Below are positions 9,533-21,443 of a stretch of DNA of 64,000 nt, piece by piece. Source of the DNA: Hymenopellis radicata (Eukaryota > Basidiomycota > Agaricomycetes > Agaricales > Physalacriaceae); contig JADNRX010000105.1 in assembly GCA_015501595.1 (NCBI GenBank), forward strand, positions 1 to 64,000, given 5' to 3'. The notes beneath the pieces were generated by a model. It was not told the DNA's origin and searched no databases. It saw nothing but the letters and a program-made list of their open reading frames with translations. Position numbers and translations under genes: made by a program. The first letter of the stretch is position 1. Each line of letters begins with the position of its first letter.

Positions 9533-11827
9533 ATGTTCCTCCTTCTCTGTATACTCGTCCTATGTGCACTCTATCTATCCTCCAACTTTATTCGCCTTCT
9601 TGTTCGCCAGGCCCGTTCTCCGCTTCGTCGGCTTCCCGGTCCACCCTCACCGTCCTTCTTCATGGGTAATCTGGGTGAGATGCACGATCAGGAGAACACG
9701 AACCTCTTAGCCAACTGGCAGGCCAAGTATGGCCCAAACTTCACCTACCGTGGCTTCATTGGTGGTTGCAGGCTCATGACATGCGACCCGGTCGCCGTCG
9801 CACACATCCTGGGGAACGCCTACGAATATCCCAAGCCGGATTTCGTTAGAGACAGTCTCGCGACCATGGCTGCGGGCCACGATGGTTTGCTGACTTCAGA
9901 GGGTGAAATGCACAAGAGGCAGGTATGCGTCACTTTCCGTCGATCATGATAAACGGTGTTGATCTGTTATGTCCGTGTACAGCGAAAGATCCTAGTATGT
10001 GCTACTTACGCCACCTGCCTCCACTCGTTCAACGTCCCGATAGACGCCTGCATTTTCCTACTCTCATCTACAATCATTGACACCGATATTTTGGGAGAAG
10101 GCTGACCAGGTCCGTTGTGATCGAAATGTGATGAATACCACTCATGCAACCATCAGCTGCGCGACATCTGGTTACAACTCCCCGAAAAGCCTGTCCCTAC
10201 GCGCGTAGATGCACTGTCGTACTTGCCAGAGCAACGCTTGACGTGATTGGCCTAGCAGGTATGTATGGCTTCTGATTCGCAGGTCAAAAAGTAACATAAT
10301 TTCCCAGGCTTTGGTTACCACTTCAACTCTCTATCAACTTGCAACACAACCAATGAACTGGCGCAGGCGTTCAGCGTCATATTCTCAACGGCCCGGAAAT
10401 TTAGAGTTATGACTATTCTGCAAGTGTGGTTTCCGATTCTCCGAGATTTGTTCGTCTTTGCGTTTTATCCGATGCCCCTAGGCTGACGTTGAAGATAGCG
10501 CCGAAATAATACAACCATGGTCACAGCAACCGAAACGATGCGTAGAATCGGTTTAGAGCTTGTGGCGGAAAGACAGCGAGCTGTCACTGATGAGCTTTTG
10601 GAGAAAGGGGAGAAAACAGTGGATGGCGACAAGACAATCCTGGGAAAAGATATTTTGAGTGTTCTCAGTGAGATTTATCCTCCTCAGCTCTTCCACTCTG
10701 CCTCACCTCCGAATCTAGTTCGCTCAAGTTTAACGGCATCACTCCCTCAACAAATGGCTATACCTGAGATTCTCTCCCAAATATCTACTTTTATTGCAGC
10801 CGGCCACGAGACGACATCCAACGCGCTTTCTTGGTGCCTTTATGCTTTGGTCAATAGCCCGAAAGTGCAAAAGCAGCTTCGTCGGGAGCTCAGGCAGCTG
10901 GATGGTGCCCGCGATGACCAAGGGAAGCTTCAGGATGCCGTCATGCGATGCGAATACCTTGATTGGGTTGTGCGGGAAGCTCTGCGACTTCATGCGCCGG
11001 TCACAAGTACCATGAGAGTTTGCATGCGGGACGAGGACGAGATTCCTGTTGATACCAGGTGAGTGATCTCGGGCACTCGAAATGCGTAATTGACCATGAA
11101 ACGCAAAGTTCGACACCGAGCAATCCTACTGGAGGATATCTCGATAGGCACGGCATCCGTAGGCACACTATAAGAGTCAAGAAGCACGATATCATCACTA
11201 TACCGATTCAGGCCATCAACAACAGTGAGCAGATATGGGGAGCGGACGCCAAGGTGTTCAGGTACGTGATGAGCTTGTGTGTCCGTTGCAGATTTTGAGG
11301 CGAGCCTGTGACTCAGACCAGAACGATGGGCAAACCCTCCTTCGTGTTCGAATTCGATACCCGGTTTGTATTCTAATATCCTAACATTCCTCAACGGAAA
11401 CCCGACAAATGGGAATCGGGCGTGTATTGGGTACAAGTTTGCATTGCTCGAGTGAGTGTTTCTCAGTTTGGTTCTATTGCTATAGTGTTCTCTCCGTCTC
11501 CCATTCATTTGTTCTCACACAGCCATGTGATAAGAGTTCATCTCGGGGTTCCTTATCGTCGTGCCTTTGTTGACCGTGTTCTTCAGAATGAAAATATTTC
11601 TATATGTTCTACTGAGGGACCTGGAGTTCACAATCGACCCGGCAACTGTGATCGAGAAGAGGGTCAAGTAAGTGCTCGTTCTATATCTGGATTAACAGCA
11701 ATAATGAGTTTCTCATAGCGTCGTGACACGTCCTTTTGTAAAGTCCGAACCACATTTGGGGAATCAGCTCCCCCTCTATATCCGACCAGCTCCCAGCGAC
11801 AGCATGGGACCTACGCCACAGCTATAA
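9533..11827 (+). CDS. Cytochrome P450 monooxygenase (ER-anchored), with frame breaks
   Basis: This is a microsomal P450 that would oxidise an unknown lipophilic substrate using electrons from P450 reductase (a reductase gene lies at 37.7-40.1 kb). It has an N-terminal membrane anchor, the proline-rich hinge RRLPGPPSPSFF, then PAFSYSHLQSLTPIFWEKAD. The I-helix is FIAAGHETTSNALSW, the K-helix EALRLHAPVT (ExxR) and the aromatic region PERWANP. The heme loop is NGNRACIGYKFALLE with the axial Cys. The tail ends PFVKSEPHLGNQLPLYIR. About nine short introns are needed. Two spots do not join in frame. Near 10225, SYL and RATLDVIGLAG are one base apart. Near 10450-10501, the junction before RRNNTTM is also off. 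The residue at the canonical heme-loop Phe position is Pro. I judge the gene probably intact apart from sequence errors, with the substrate unknown. Confidence 0.8.
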
Positions 11828-14348
11828 CTGAACGTTATCGGGCATCTTATCTTTATTTCTCGATCTACTGCACGCATCATCTCGCATTTACAGCATTATT
11901 TATATCTCTGCATTGTACTAGGTTTGTAATTGTACAACTGTATAGAACCTAATAACAACATTCACTGGAATCTCCGAACCTAGAAGGATTTCGAAGAACC
12001 ATGTTGTCTGTTGAACGGTGTCTTCAACGTGAGTTATGTGATCCCGGACCCCACGTAAGTAGTAACTGAGGCCCACCGGTGTCTTTCGTACCGTCAAGGC
12101 TGTACACCGCGACCAGTCTTTCCCCGTGCGCAAATTCCTCCCTTTTCGGCCCTCGTGCTGTATGGAACGCTTAGCGATTAGGGCCGAGTGCAAAACGGTG
12201 GTCGGTTGCATATGCGCAATCTGATGCCCGACTGGCGCGTACTTTACACGGTTCGCTTGCCAGGGCTTTCTGATCTAGGCCGTGCGCGCCCACATACCGA
12301 GGGAACCTTTGTTCCACCTCGGAAACTGCATCTCGGAGAACGAAGTATACTCTCTGGATCCCCACATGCAAACTTGGAGCGACGGGAGGATCAAAACTTC
12401 CAGCTTGGGCAAGTGGCACATTCTGTCATTCGAATTCCAGGGTGTGTACAGGATCTATGCTAGCTCATCATCATCAAAGAGCGCTCTACACACTTGATGA
12501 CAGTCTTCATTTTGGAGCTTCTCTTTGATCCCGAGCCGGTCATATTTCAAGGAGAGCCCCCGTGGTTCGACGCAATATGTCAGAATCTGTTGATCAAGTC
12601 CGGACGAGTCCCGATTGGTCAACTCGCGAAGATCTTCTGCTGCCTCCCCAATCAAGGCGCGCTAATTCGGAAGAGTTTACACACGGAACCCTACCCGCTT
12701 GCATCTACAGCGAGTATCGCGTTATTCATTCGCGTTATTCTATGAGACATCACCTCAGTTCATCAATCGTTCCCTATAGCCTATCAGCCCGCAGTGAAGA
12801 CCAGGATATTCGCTGGGCTAGAAGAAGAAACTTCTTTTTGTCGACCAACACAGCTTAACTAGGTCAGAGCCACCTGATACGCGCAGTGGTATTGATCTAT
12901 TAAGGACGATAATCATTAATCAAGAACGGGAACGGGATTTCCAAGGGAGACTATCGGGGACATGCGAACCGTGACCAAACGTCACTGGTTTGCCTGCGAG
13001 CTCCCGCCACAAACTGATTCGTTTCTCACCCTCCGGTCACGGTCATGCCCCGGCTTCGCCTCTTCCACCGGAGCCATCTCCGTGATTGGAAGAGGGCGGG
13101 GCGCGCTCAGGCTGTTGGTAAGCACCGATTCCCATCCGAACTGTTCACCCAGCTCATTTGCCTATCTTCAGGCATCAGCGGGCAATTAATCACTAGCTCA
13201 ATGTACGGCGTACTACGAGTGAATTAAGAAATCCCATAATACGCCCTTTCCTGGCTCACGGGCAGCTTCTGCAGTTGAGTTGTAGAATTCCCAGCTTGTC
13301 AGTCTCTTTTTCGCTCGGCTTTGGGGTACCGGTATCTCACTGTCAAGTACGTATCTCGTCGTGGAGTGCCATACAGTCTTTACCCTTTGATTTTCAGCGC
13401 GAAGCGAGTTGTACCTTCATTCCTCGTTCAATTTAGAACAGTGATGCATCTCTGAACTTTGATGCAGACCCAGACCTGGTTCCCCCGAAATCGTCTAGGA
13501 ACCTGGAACTATATCCCATACCATCCTGCGTGCATCACCTCGAGGTCTTCAAACAGATACTCGGCATCGGCGCTGTTTGGCCTTGGCGCCACTTGATGGC
13601 GTTTGACCTCTTGCTCAGATCTGTTCCCAGCGTACGCAAGTGGCGTTGGCCTTGAGAAATAAGCTACTTTGCTGTCATCGCATCGGCGACCGACTGGTGC
13701 GGAGATGGCCGCAGCAGTGGAATTACGCCTTTTCTGGGAAGACGCGCACTCCTACGAGATTCTAATACTAATCGTGGGCTGGGAAACCTCGCGCAGATCC
13801 CATGGTTCGTGCAATTCCAAGCGTTCGATCTGTTGCTTTGGCTCTTTAGTGCTTGACCCTAACGAGACAGGATCAACTGAGGCGTCACCTCCCTCCGAGC
13901 ATGACTTGCTATAAATTGAATTTCCCAGGTTTTGCCGGTCGCGACTCGCAATTACCGCATGTACATCAATCGTTTGCTCGGGACCGGTATGCTTGTATGG
14001 GTCCGCGGGTCTCTACTTTGCCGGATCCAGTCCTAGCAAATGGTATCTGCCAAATGGATAGTCTATCAGCAGCCGAGGTGCATGGTTTCTAAACTTTAGG
14101 CTTGGTGAAAGAACGATGGCGTTCGACAAGCGTCCTGACTCTGATGAACGATGCATTGCCAACATGGGACGATTCGAAGCCGCAATGCTCGAGATCCGTA
14201 GAACTGATTCCTACGAGAATCGGTTTACTCGTAAACGCGTTCTGATGTTTTGATGTATGACATCCCCGCAAGTCCTCATCGTACGTTGCTTTGCTGAATG
14301 CGCACGGTAGATTGGATACTTGAACAGACAAGACAGACAATAAAGCTA
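11828..14348. other. Long gene-poor interval
   Basis: No gene can be supported in these 2.5 kb. Short open frames of 60-98 codons occur on both strands (for example 12282-12497 plus and 12171-12419 minus). They show neither domains nor a joined exon chain. Near 13560-13620 and 13790-13850 two pieces read similarly (AFDLLLRS and AFDLLLWL), which could be traces of a duplicated, decayed sequence. The rest looks like relic or regulatory DNA. Confidence 0.4.
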
Positions 14349-15464
14349 TTACGAGTATTTTGTTGATGATGCGGCGGCAGCGGCCGAGTGCAGTTCGATG
14401 AGGGAACGTCGAAGCCTATAAACATGTTACCGAGAGCACGCGTTCTCAAAAACGCCAAGTACCTGAGTTGCTCAGCTGAATATCCACGGAGATCTGAATA
14501 GCGCGCTTGGCGATGTTGCTTGTGGACAAGAGCCAGAAGTAGACACGTAGAGATAAGGACTTGAGGATGAATTAGACAAGACCAAAGCCTAATCATGCTC
14601 ACTGACCCCCAAGAATGCAAGAACCGGTAACAACAATCTGCCAGGGTTGTATGTTGAGCGGCGTTTCCGGTGGAACTGAGCAGATGTTGCTATCGCATGT
14701 TTTCTAGCGCGCGCATGAGTGTATAGACGATGATGAGGATAAATCGACTCAATCACCAGCTGACATTCGTTATCAACAGAACACGGGAAACTAAGCTGTT
14801 TCGCAGGTTCACAAGTCATACTGACCTGCCCACAATAGTACTGTGGTTTCTGACAGTTATCTCGGATGATAGTGGAGGTAAAATGCTGATCATTAAAGAC
14901 ATCCGTGTACGTTGTATTGTCCGCGATGCAGGGCCTGCCGATACCGACGTTGGAATATCTGCAATCACAAAGCATAAGAGTAACTTGAATGGTAGTGCCA
15001 AGCCGTACGTGCATACAGATCCAAGACACAAAACCTGGTCTGAATCCGTCGTATCCGGCGGGAGAGAGCATTGTTCATCACGATTCAGTTGACAGGCCCC
15101 GCCGACACCAACCAGCGGTAGGCACCCGCTTCCTTCATCGGGGCAAAACGTCCCAGGCAGACATAGAGGAGGCAGCACATCTTGATAAGAGTATCCAAAA
15201 GGGAATTCGTCGCGTCGACACGTCCGAGGAATGCACGTCCCATTCTCGGCAGCAGAGCAGAAAGTTGTTTCGGAACATTGAGATTTGAACTTGAGCGAGA
15301 CGGGATCCAGATGATTGTGAATGGTAGAACAGGAGGACGCCATTTGAATTTCAATATTGCGCGGTGTCTGGGGATGAAAACGCGTAGAATAATAAGAAAA
15401 GCGAGACAGCGGAGTTGCAGCTGACGGTGGAGAACAAAAGGCGAAAATGAGCACAGCCACACAT
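14349..15464 (-). CDS. Cysteine-rich single-pass membrane protein, fungal-specific
   Basis: I recognise the type as a basidiomycete cell-surface protein of unknown function with many cysteines followed by one transmembrane helix. The minus strand encodes an ectodomain with CSTIHNHLDPVSLKFKSQCS, FCSAAENGTCIPR, CRRDEFPFGYSYQDVLPPLC and GTFCPDEGSGCLP. It continues CLGSVCTYSNVGIGRPC, QYYCGQVSMTCEPAKQL and NICSVPPETPL. Then come the helix IVVTGSCILGVLISTCLLL and a basic cytoplasmic tail with HKQHRQARYSDLRGY, ending in an Ala run. Introns with GT..AG ends lie near 14980, 14720, 14600 and 14450, and all join in frame. The N-terminus is unresolved. A signal-like stretch is in the right frame but lacks an ATG, and the ATG at 15464 needs an extra intron and gives no clear signal peptide. 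The DPVSLKF block starts after an internal ATG at 15343. Confidence 0.7.
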
Positions 15465-16156
15465 GGCTTTCTTGTCTTCTTCCATCAACCCTACCTATGG
15501 CTTCCACCCAACGCTTACGGTTGCCTTTCGGTTCGAAGATGGTCTCGACTGCTCGTTGCACCTTCTTTTGACCTTGCCTCCGTTGGTCTTCGTTGATCCG
15601 TATGAACTGGGAAACTACAAGGCGCAGTACACATTTCAACATGCCGGGCCGTCCAACTTGGAATTACCTGTAGTCGCCGTCGGAGACGAGCCCTCCTACG
15701 TGCTCTTCAATGTCTCAAGAAGCGCCAGGGCCAGCGGTTTCGCGCAGATTCCGTTACACCTCCGCTATGGAGAGGTTGGAGTGGAGGAATTTCAATCGGT
15801 CAACATACCATCACCGGAAGCGTTTCTTTCTTGTTCTGCTTCTTCAGGTGCGCATCATTAAGCACACATTCGTCCATGACCGAATAACCCTTGCAGGTAC
15901 CTCGTTGCTTAAGGACTTTACCGCAATACCCCCGGATTTTGCGCCGTTATTCCTTTCCACAAACATATACCGCGTCCCATCCTCGGAAGACGTCTTCCAG
16001 TTCAACGTGCCCGTTGGCCAGATACAAGACATTCCACAAGTTGAGGCTGGTACGGCCTTGACCATCATTCTCTGTTGCGCGTACTTGATTTATGTGTCGT
16101 GTAAAACTGCGCTCCGTCTACGCACAGATAGCAATTCGCATCTCAAGACCTCATAA
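15463..16156 (+). CDS. PIGX: PIG-X, subunit of GPI mannosyltransferase I
   Basis: PIG-X (Pbn1 in yeast) is an ER membrane protein that stabilises PIG-M, the enzyme adding the first mannose to GPI anchor precursors. Two exons, 15463-15847 and 15897-16156, join in frame. The protein is luminal first, with FHPTLTVAF, LDCSLHLLLTLPPLVFVDPY (the PIG-X signature with the FVDPYEL block), GPSNLELPV and PLHLRYG. It ends with one hydrophobic helix, ALTIILCCAYLIYVSC, and a short basic tail. The length of about 214 residues is typical. Its ATG at 15463 overlaps the potential ATG of the divergent Cys-rich gene, so at least one of the two starts is uncertain. The frame is intact. Confidence 0.85.
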
Positions 16157-16337
16157 TTAACTCAGCGTCAGTTACCATATCTCGTCGCCATCGTATGCTC
16201 AAGAAGTTTGCAGATCCTCCTTGCAATTTATGTATTATTATTACAATGTATACCCGGCGTAATCTCCTTCGTTGAATCGTTCGACTAAATTCTCGTTATT
16301 TGGATATTGTAATTACTCCTCATCCCAAATTCTCACT

Positions 16338-17963
16338 TCAGTAACCGGTTTTACCTGAGACGACGCCAAAAGCGGGCCCACCCTTTTTGAACATCGTCCT
16401 GAGATCCTCGACCAGCAGGTTCGGAACCTCATGAGCGGCGAAATGGCCTCCTTCAGAATGGTACTTGGAAAACACCAAGTTGGCATTGGTTTCATACCAG
16501 CTGATATGACTCCACCTTGAGCAAAGCGTGCTTCAACCGACAAGTGACCACTCACGTTTTAGGTTGACCTTTGAGGTCTTTGGGGAACAGGGAGATCCCC
16601 ATGGGAATCGAGGGTCGCTGTGTATACACCCTGTCCGCGTCTCCGCCTTGCACTTCATAATAAATGCGTACAGAGGCAGCTGGCCCGGCTCTTGAAAAGT
16701 AGTAGATTGAGACCCATGTCAGGACTGCGTACCAAAACTTAGCATATTTATTGGTTTGAGAAAGAAGGGTACGAACCTTCATCATCCTCCCAGGGATAAT
16801 TATCAGTCCAAAAAACCAGTTTTTCGTATATCCAGGCCAAGAGTCCAACAGGAGAGTCAGCCAGAGAGTAACCTATAGGTGTGGGATTGGACGCAATATT
16901 TCTCGGTGTCACCCAAGGACTTACCTAGAGTTTGTGGTTGTGTGGCCTGCTCCGTATAATACCCTTTTCCGTAGTTAGAGAACCATTCATGTCGCACCAT
17001 GAGGGCCTTTTCAGCTTCAGAATACGGTGTAAACAGATATTTTAGGTAGAGAAGTGGGTTGGCGGTTAATTTTGGCGGAAGGCCGCTATCCTTTGTGCAT
17101 TAGAATCACTTGGGACTACTTTAGAAGTGAGATCCTTACGTTGGATAATTGGAATGCCACGCCTTGGAGTGCTTTCCTCCGTAGTCTAACGCGATCTTAC
17201 GCGTGATCTAGAGCGATTCTGAGAATAACTCTTCTTAAACTTTATTGGGTCGTACGAGGTTCCCCCAATCACCGCCTTGAGTCACTATCGAGTACTATCA
17301 GGCAATGCGACATGACATCCGAGTGCCGACTGACCGTATTGATCATAACCAAGGGCCAACATAAGTTTATGTCCGACCTATACGCCATGAATGGTTTCTC
17401 AACGTCATTAGCGACATCGAGTAGTTACCTCAGCGTATTGCGCAGTCTTGAAGCCAGGCTTAGAAGGAGCTTGCGAGAATCCATAACCAGGTAAACCCAG
17501 GGCAACGGCATGAAAGCTAGGATGTTCTGGGGACGCCTGAATGAGGAGGGGCAGGATCTTGCGGACTTCAATAAAAGAACCAGGCCCTACATGACCACAA
17601 GACGGTTAGCCGTACTACGAAACGATGAAATGTATACGGACAGCCGTGGACAAACAGCAGCGGTATGGCATCGACGACTTCACTCTTCTTGTGAACATAA
17701 TGAATCTCCAACGCGCCGAATCCTTCAACATCGATAGCGCGCGTATATTGAGGAAGTTCATCGTTCAAAGCAGTTTCCTGTGCACGCCAGTCAAAGCCCT
17801 CCTTCCAGCGGCTCGCAAGTCTCCGAATGTCAGACAAAGGCGCGCCATAGTTCGTACCAACGTTTTCGAGTTCATCTGGAAAAGTGGCAAAGCTGAGTTT
17901 CTGTTGAAGCAAGCGAATTTGGTCGTCAGAGACGGCTATCTTGAAAGGTTTTTCAGTGGACAT
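16338..17963 (-). CDS. Microsomal-type epoxide hydrolase (alpha/beta hydrolase with EHN domain)
   Basis: The enzyme opens epoxides to diols with an Asp nucleophile. The reading from 17963 ([14 protein letters not shown]) begins with the EHN-type N-terminal domain. Then come the oxyanion motif [12 protein letters not shown] (the Trp codon is split by an intron), [10 protein letters not shown], and the nucleophile elbow [11 protein letters not shown] cap region with [24 protein letters not shown] and [18 protein letters not shown] follows, then the catalytic-His block [14 protein letters not shown] and a C-terminus near KTGY. About eight introns of 40-60 nt fit. One junction near 17090, before the block starting DSGLPPKL, is one base short at a CC run and looks like the same kind of base loss seen elsewhere in the window. 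Homologues act in detoxification or fatty-epoxide turnover. No partner gene adjoins it. Confidence 0.85.
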
Positions 17964-18063
17964 GACGGTCAACCAAAGTGTTGTCAAATAGGGATTAGTA
18001 AGTCGATTCAGTTTCAGGACGTCAGGGTCACGGGGCGCTTACTTCCAGTTGCTTCCAGCCACA

Positions 18064-19296
18064 ATGTCGCCTCCCTCGAACTCACAGGCTGATTCAATCG
18101 TCACATTATTGCCCACAGAAATTATCGAGGTCATCCTCAGGAATCTGTATTATCGGGCAGATGACTGGACCAGCACGCCTGATTATGCGACTCTGTGCGC
18201 ATGCTCCCTCATTCATAGATCATGGACATTGCCTGCACAACACCTCCTTTACCATCATCTGTCGCTGAAGAAGATAACAAGGCTGTCCGCCTTCACAGAC
18301 TTCTGTCGGAGTTCGGAGTCCCTTCACGACAAGGGCCTCTTGAACCATGTTCGACTTTTGGACCTCCTCATAGCCCCAGACGTTGGTACACTCAAAAGTA
18401 CATTTCCCCACTTCGTGCATCTACTATCGATTCTACCCCGTCTTTACTCTATCAGTATTTGGCTTGTGGGATTGGTCACCATTCCGACTCCTCTTCGTGC
18501 TTCGATTCAAGCTGTCGTCGCGTCCACCAATATCAGTATCCGGGCGCTACGAATCATGGAATGTAGTGTTCAGGCCCCAATTCTATACGAATTACTAGCC
18601 CTGTTCCCGACAGTCAAATGTCTTCATATTGGACCAGAAATTGTCGCGCTTCCACCTATGGAACCAATTCCTGGGCTGAAGCTCTACTAATTGTCGTTGA
18701 AGCGTTCGCTGCCTTCACATGTTTTGGAATGGATCTTGGCGCATACTCAGGATACCCTGCGTATCCTCGAATTGTTTGATTCCGTTCGTTCCGACACGAT
18801 ATCCACTTTCGAAAGAGTTGGTCCGGGGATTCACTCTCTTCGCATCATGCGTTACGATTCCAACACTGCACAGGTTCTGCGATGCTGTACTCAGCTTCGA
18901 GAACTAATTATGCAGCCTACTCCACCACTCGTGCGATTGACACTGCCTCGGTCTATCGAGCGCGTAAACATCGCGAATTGGTACTATAATCAGCATCACT
19001 CGATGACGGATTGGACGTTGTATGTTGATGCGGTTCTACACGGTCCTGGGCCGATAACGTTCCAATGCGACAAAGATTCTTCTAGCAATGGGCGTGAGGG
19101 TTTCCTTGCGCTAGAGGCAGCTTGTCGTAAAACAGGCGCCACGCTGGAGTTACAACCGCGGAATTGGTGGCCAGTAAGTTACTCTACTACAGCTCTACAG
19201 AAGACTGACGATTACTGGCAATAGAACGAGGATCCTGTCGTAGTTTCGAGTTTCCCTCGTGGACGGACAACAGATAATTTCCCCTTAATGAATTGA
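18064..19296 (+). CDS. F-box-like protein interrupted by an in-frame stop
   Basis: F-box proteins recruit substrates to SCF ubiquitin ligases. The N-terminus (ATG at 18064) carries LPTEIIEVILRNLYYR and CSLIHRSWTLPAQHLLYHHL, which is the usual agaricomycete F-box-like pattern. No defined C-terminal repeat is visible, which is also normal for these proteins. A TAA stop at 18688-18690 follows GLKLY. The same frame continues without shift as LSLKRSLPSHVLEWIL to 19173, and a short intron (19174-19224) leads to a second exon ending at 19296 with TGA. One substitution would therefore turn a roughly 390-residue protein into a roughly 209-residue one. I cannot tell whether it is a real nonsense mutation, readthrough or a base error. 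Such genes turn over quickly, so true decay is plausible. Confidence 0.65.
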
Positions 19297-19354
19297 ACGT
19301 CCTGTGTACAGATACAGTTGAAACCTACAGTAGTCACGCTCCGCTTATAATAAG

Positions 19355-21207
19355 TTATATTTGCTTTTTGAATTCCTTCCTTTCCTGCCGTTTATCCAGT
19401 GTATCTTGACGAATCTCCATCGCTCTACCAATGCGCGCTCTCCTAGTGGCCTCTAGGCGTGTCGCCATGGGATCATCATCAATGTCTAGGTCCTCAACGT
19501 CCTTTGGCATCTGAGTTGCCTTGACCGCAGGGGAAGGAGGAACTGGTGTGCCGTCGTCCAACTGTCGCATCTCGTTCAGCTCGATGTGAACAGTGATTTG
19601 CCCTTGCGACGTGGTGGAAGGGTTTGTCTTCGGTCCTCCAGTGCTCGTGTCGCCAGAAGTGATGTCTGACCTCCCCCATACGCTTCGCCATAACGACTTG
19701 ACCGCTCGTACCAATGACTGAGGAATCATGTCAGATTCAAGGGTTTACAGTAACGAGACTTCTTACCGGGTCTGTCGCCGCTAATAAAGCATAGACGATA
19801 GGTCGACCGCCGTAGCAAAAGTCATCTGAAAGGCGCGGTTGGTCAACATGGATGGGCGAGCGAGAGACGAAGAAAACGAACTCAGAAGCAGCACATTATA
19901 AGCCTACGGACAAGTGAGCTTCGTCCAACAATACGAAGAAACGGCATACCGTTACTGAAGATACACCAGTTGTTAACGTTGCATGAAGATCGCATGCTAC
20001 GGTCACACTGTTTATGATAAGAGATGCTAACGGGTACAGAGCTTGATATAGTGAGTCAGTAGAGCGGGTGGTATGAGACGTAGCGTCGTATTCACCGATT
20101 CTCATGATAATGCCACGGTACGTTTTTACATGCTGAGTGGGAACGTTCGCAGCACCACCGCCAACGGAATTGGCCCGGGATCGCGTTCCTGTGGATAACG
20201 AGCGACTTCTGACGGCTTGGCCGTGGATAATCTGTAAGGAACACCGTCAGAGACGTTGGTCAGATTCATTCCCCACAAACCTGGTGACGAATCATGTACG
20301 TCAAAACCGTGAAGAACATGATAATCTCGCCAACGGCACTGCCAAGGCTCCACATGATTTGAGTCGACACCTGTGAAGAAGGGTCAGACCGGCGAATGCA
20401 GCGCAAAAAACAAGTCTTTTACCTGCCAACGCAATCTTTGAGAGACATCGGAGCTCGTGTACCAACAGGCGGAATTGAGGGGATCCCAACTGAACTGCCA
20501 ATTAACGTGCGGTCGAATTTTTTCAATTGAAACATACCCGTATTGGTGGGCAGCGAATGGCGGAACAGTGACCGCCAACGCTGCACTGACGCTTCCAATG
20601 TAGTACCATTTCTCCATCGCCTGACCGTTAACGCCATGAACCAATACAAGTCTGCTTTACCGTGGTCAATAGACACGGTTTCCCAGTCCGCTGGCATGGA
20701 AAGAAACTCACTGGAGGTTTAAAGCAATGCAAAATAGCAGAAACGTGGATATTTCAAGTGTCAACTGACGGCGGACCGTAAACCAGCTTCCCGTGTAGGC
20801 GAAGATGGCACTTTACCATTAACAAGAACATGGAAACATCGCAAGACGTTCCTCCGTGCTTCTGTAAACCGCAAACTGTCGAAGCAAGTCCGAAAACCAT
20901 GCTGCGAAGCAGTTAGAGAGGGAGGACAGTTGGAAGCGCGGAGAAGATGCACTTTGCAACCAGAGCATAAGTCATTATTCTAAAGCTGACTCGGTCGAGC
21001 TGACGGCGAGCATCCGGGTGGATCATAGCTCCCACTATCACCAACAGGACTAGAAAGCAGCAGCCTGCGCCAACGCCGGATGTAGCCGCCCACAAGAGAT
21101 TGCTGCGAAGAGGCTAATGTTGAGAGATGTCATGGAGTTTTGAGGAGAACGTACGATATCCGGTTGTCTTCATCTGTGAACACAAATCCATTGTCTGTTC
21201 TCCCCAT
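19355..21207 (-). CDS. Seven-helix membrane protein, GPCR-like (agaricomycete family)
   Basis: The start at 21207 gives MGRTDNGFVFTDEDNR, followed after an intron by the first helix around GVGAGCCFLVLLVIVGAMI. Later segments include SFRIMTYALVA, then NMVFGLASTVCG, LEISTFLLFCIALNLQ and KWYYIGSVSAALAVTVPPFA. An extracellular loop with WDPLNSACWYTSSD follows (a Cys as in many receptors), then SLGSAVGEIIMFFTVLTYMI and ALYPLASLIINSVTVACDL. The last helix ends GGRPIVYALLAATDPSLVR. The C-terminal tail of about 100 residues is Ser/Thr rich and charged. About nine introns all join in frame, so no base loss is seen here. The topology and tail resemble fungal receptors. The ligand and coupling are unknown, and the GPCR label is an inference from topology. 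Confidence 0.75.
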
Positions 21208-21443
21208 GACAGGTTGGGGTTCGCCATTTGAGTTCAAGGCTTGATCTTTAACGAAAAAAATTACGCCGCAGGCGTCGATCGTCCGCCTGGTCAAGACACA
21301 TTCTGAAAGTCAAATCCCGACGCGCTCAAGGTTTTTCCTTTTCGAATTTAAAGGTGTCCCTGTGGACCTGGCGCTAGTGGTGGTGGTGGTGTTACAAGCT
21401 CGACACATGACGTGACCGTGGCAAGGTTTTCCTTTTGACGACC

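Noticed and set aside
9533..17963. Possible secondary-metabolite cluster (P450, epoxide hydrolase, ABC transporter remnant)
   Set aside because: No backbone enzyme (polyketide synthase, NRPS, terpene synthase), no cluster regulator, and PIG-X and other housekeeping genes lie between.
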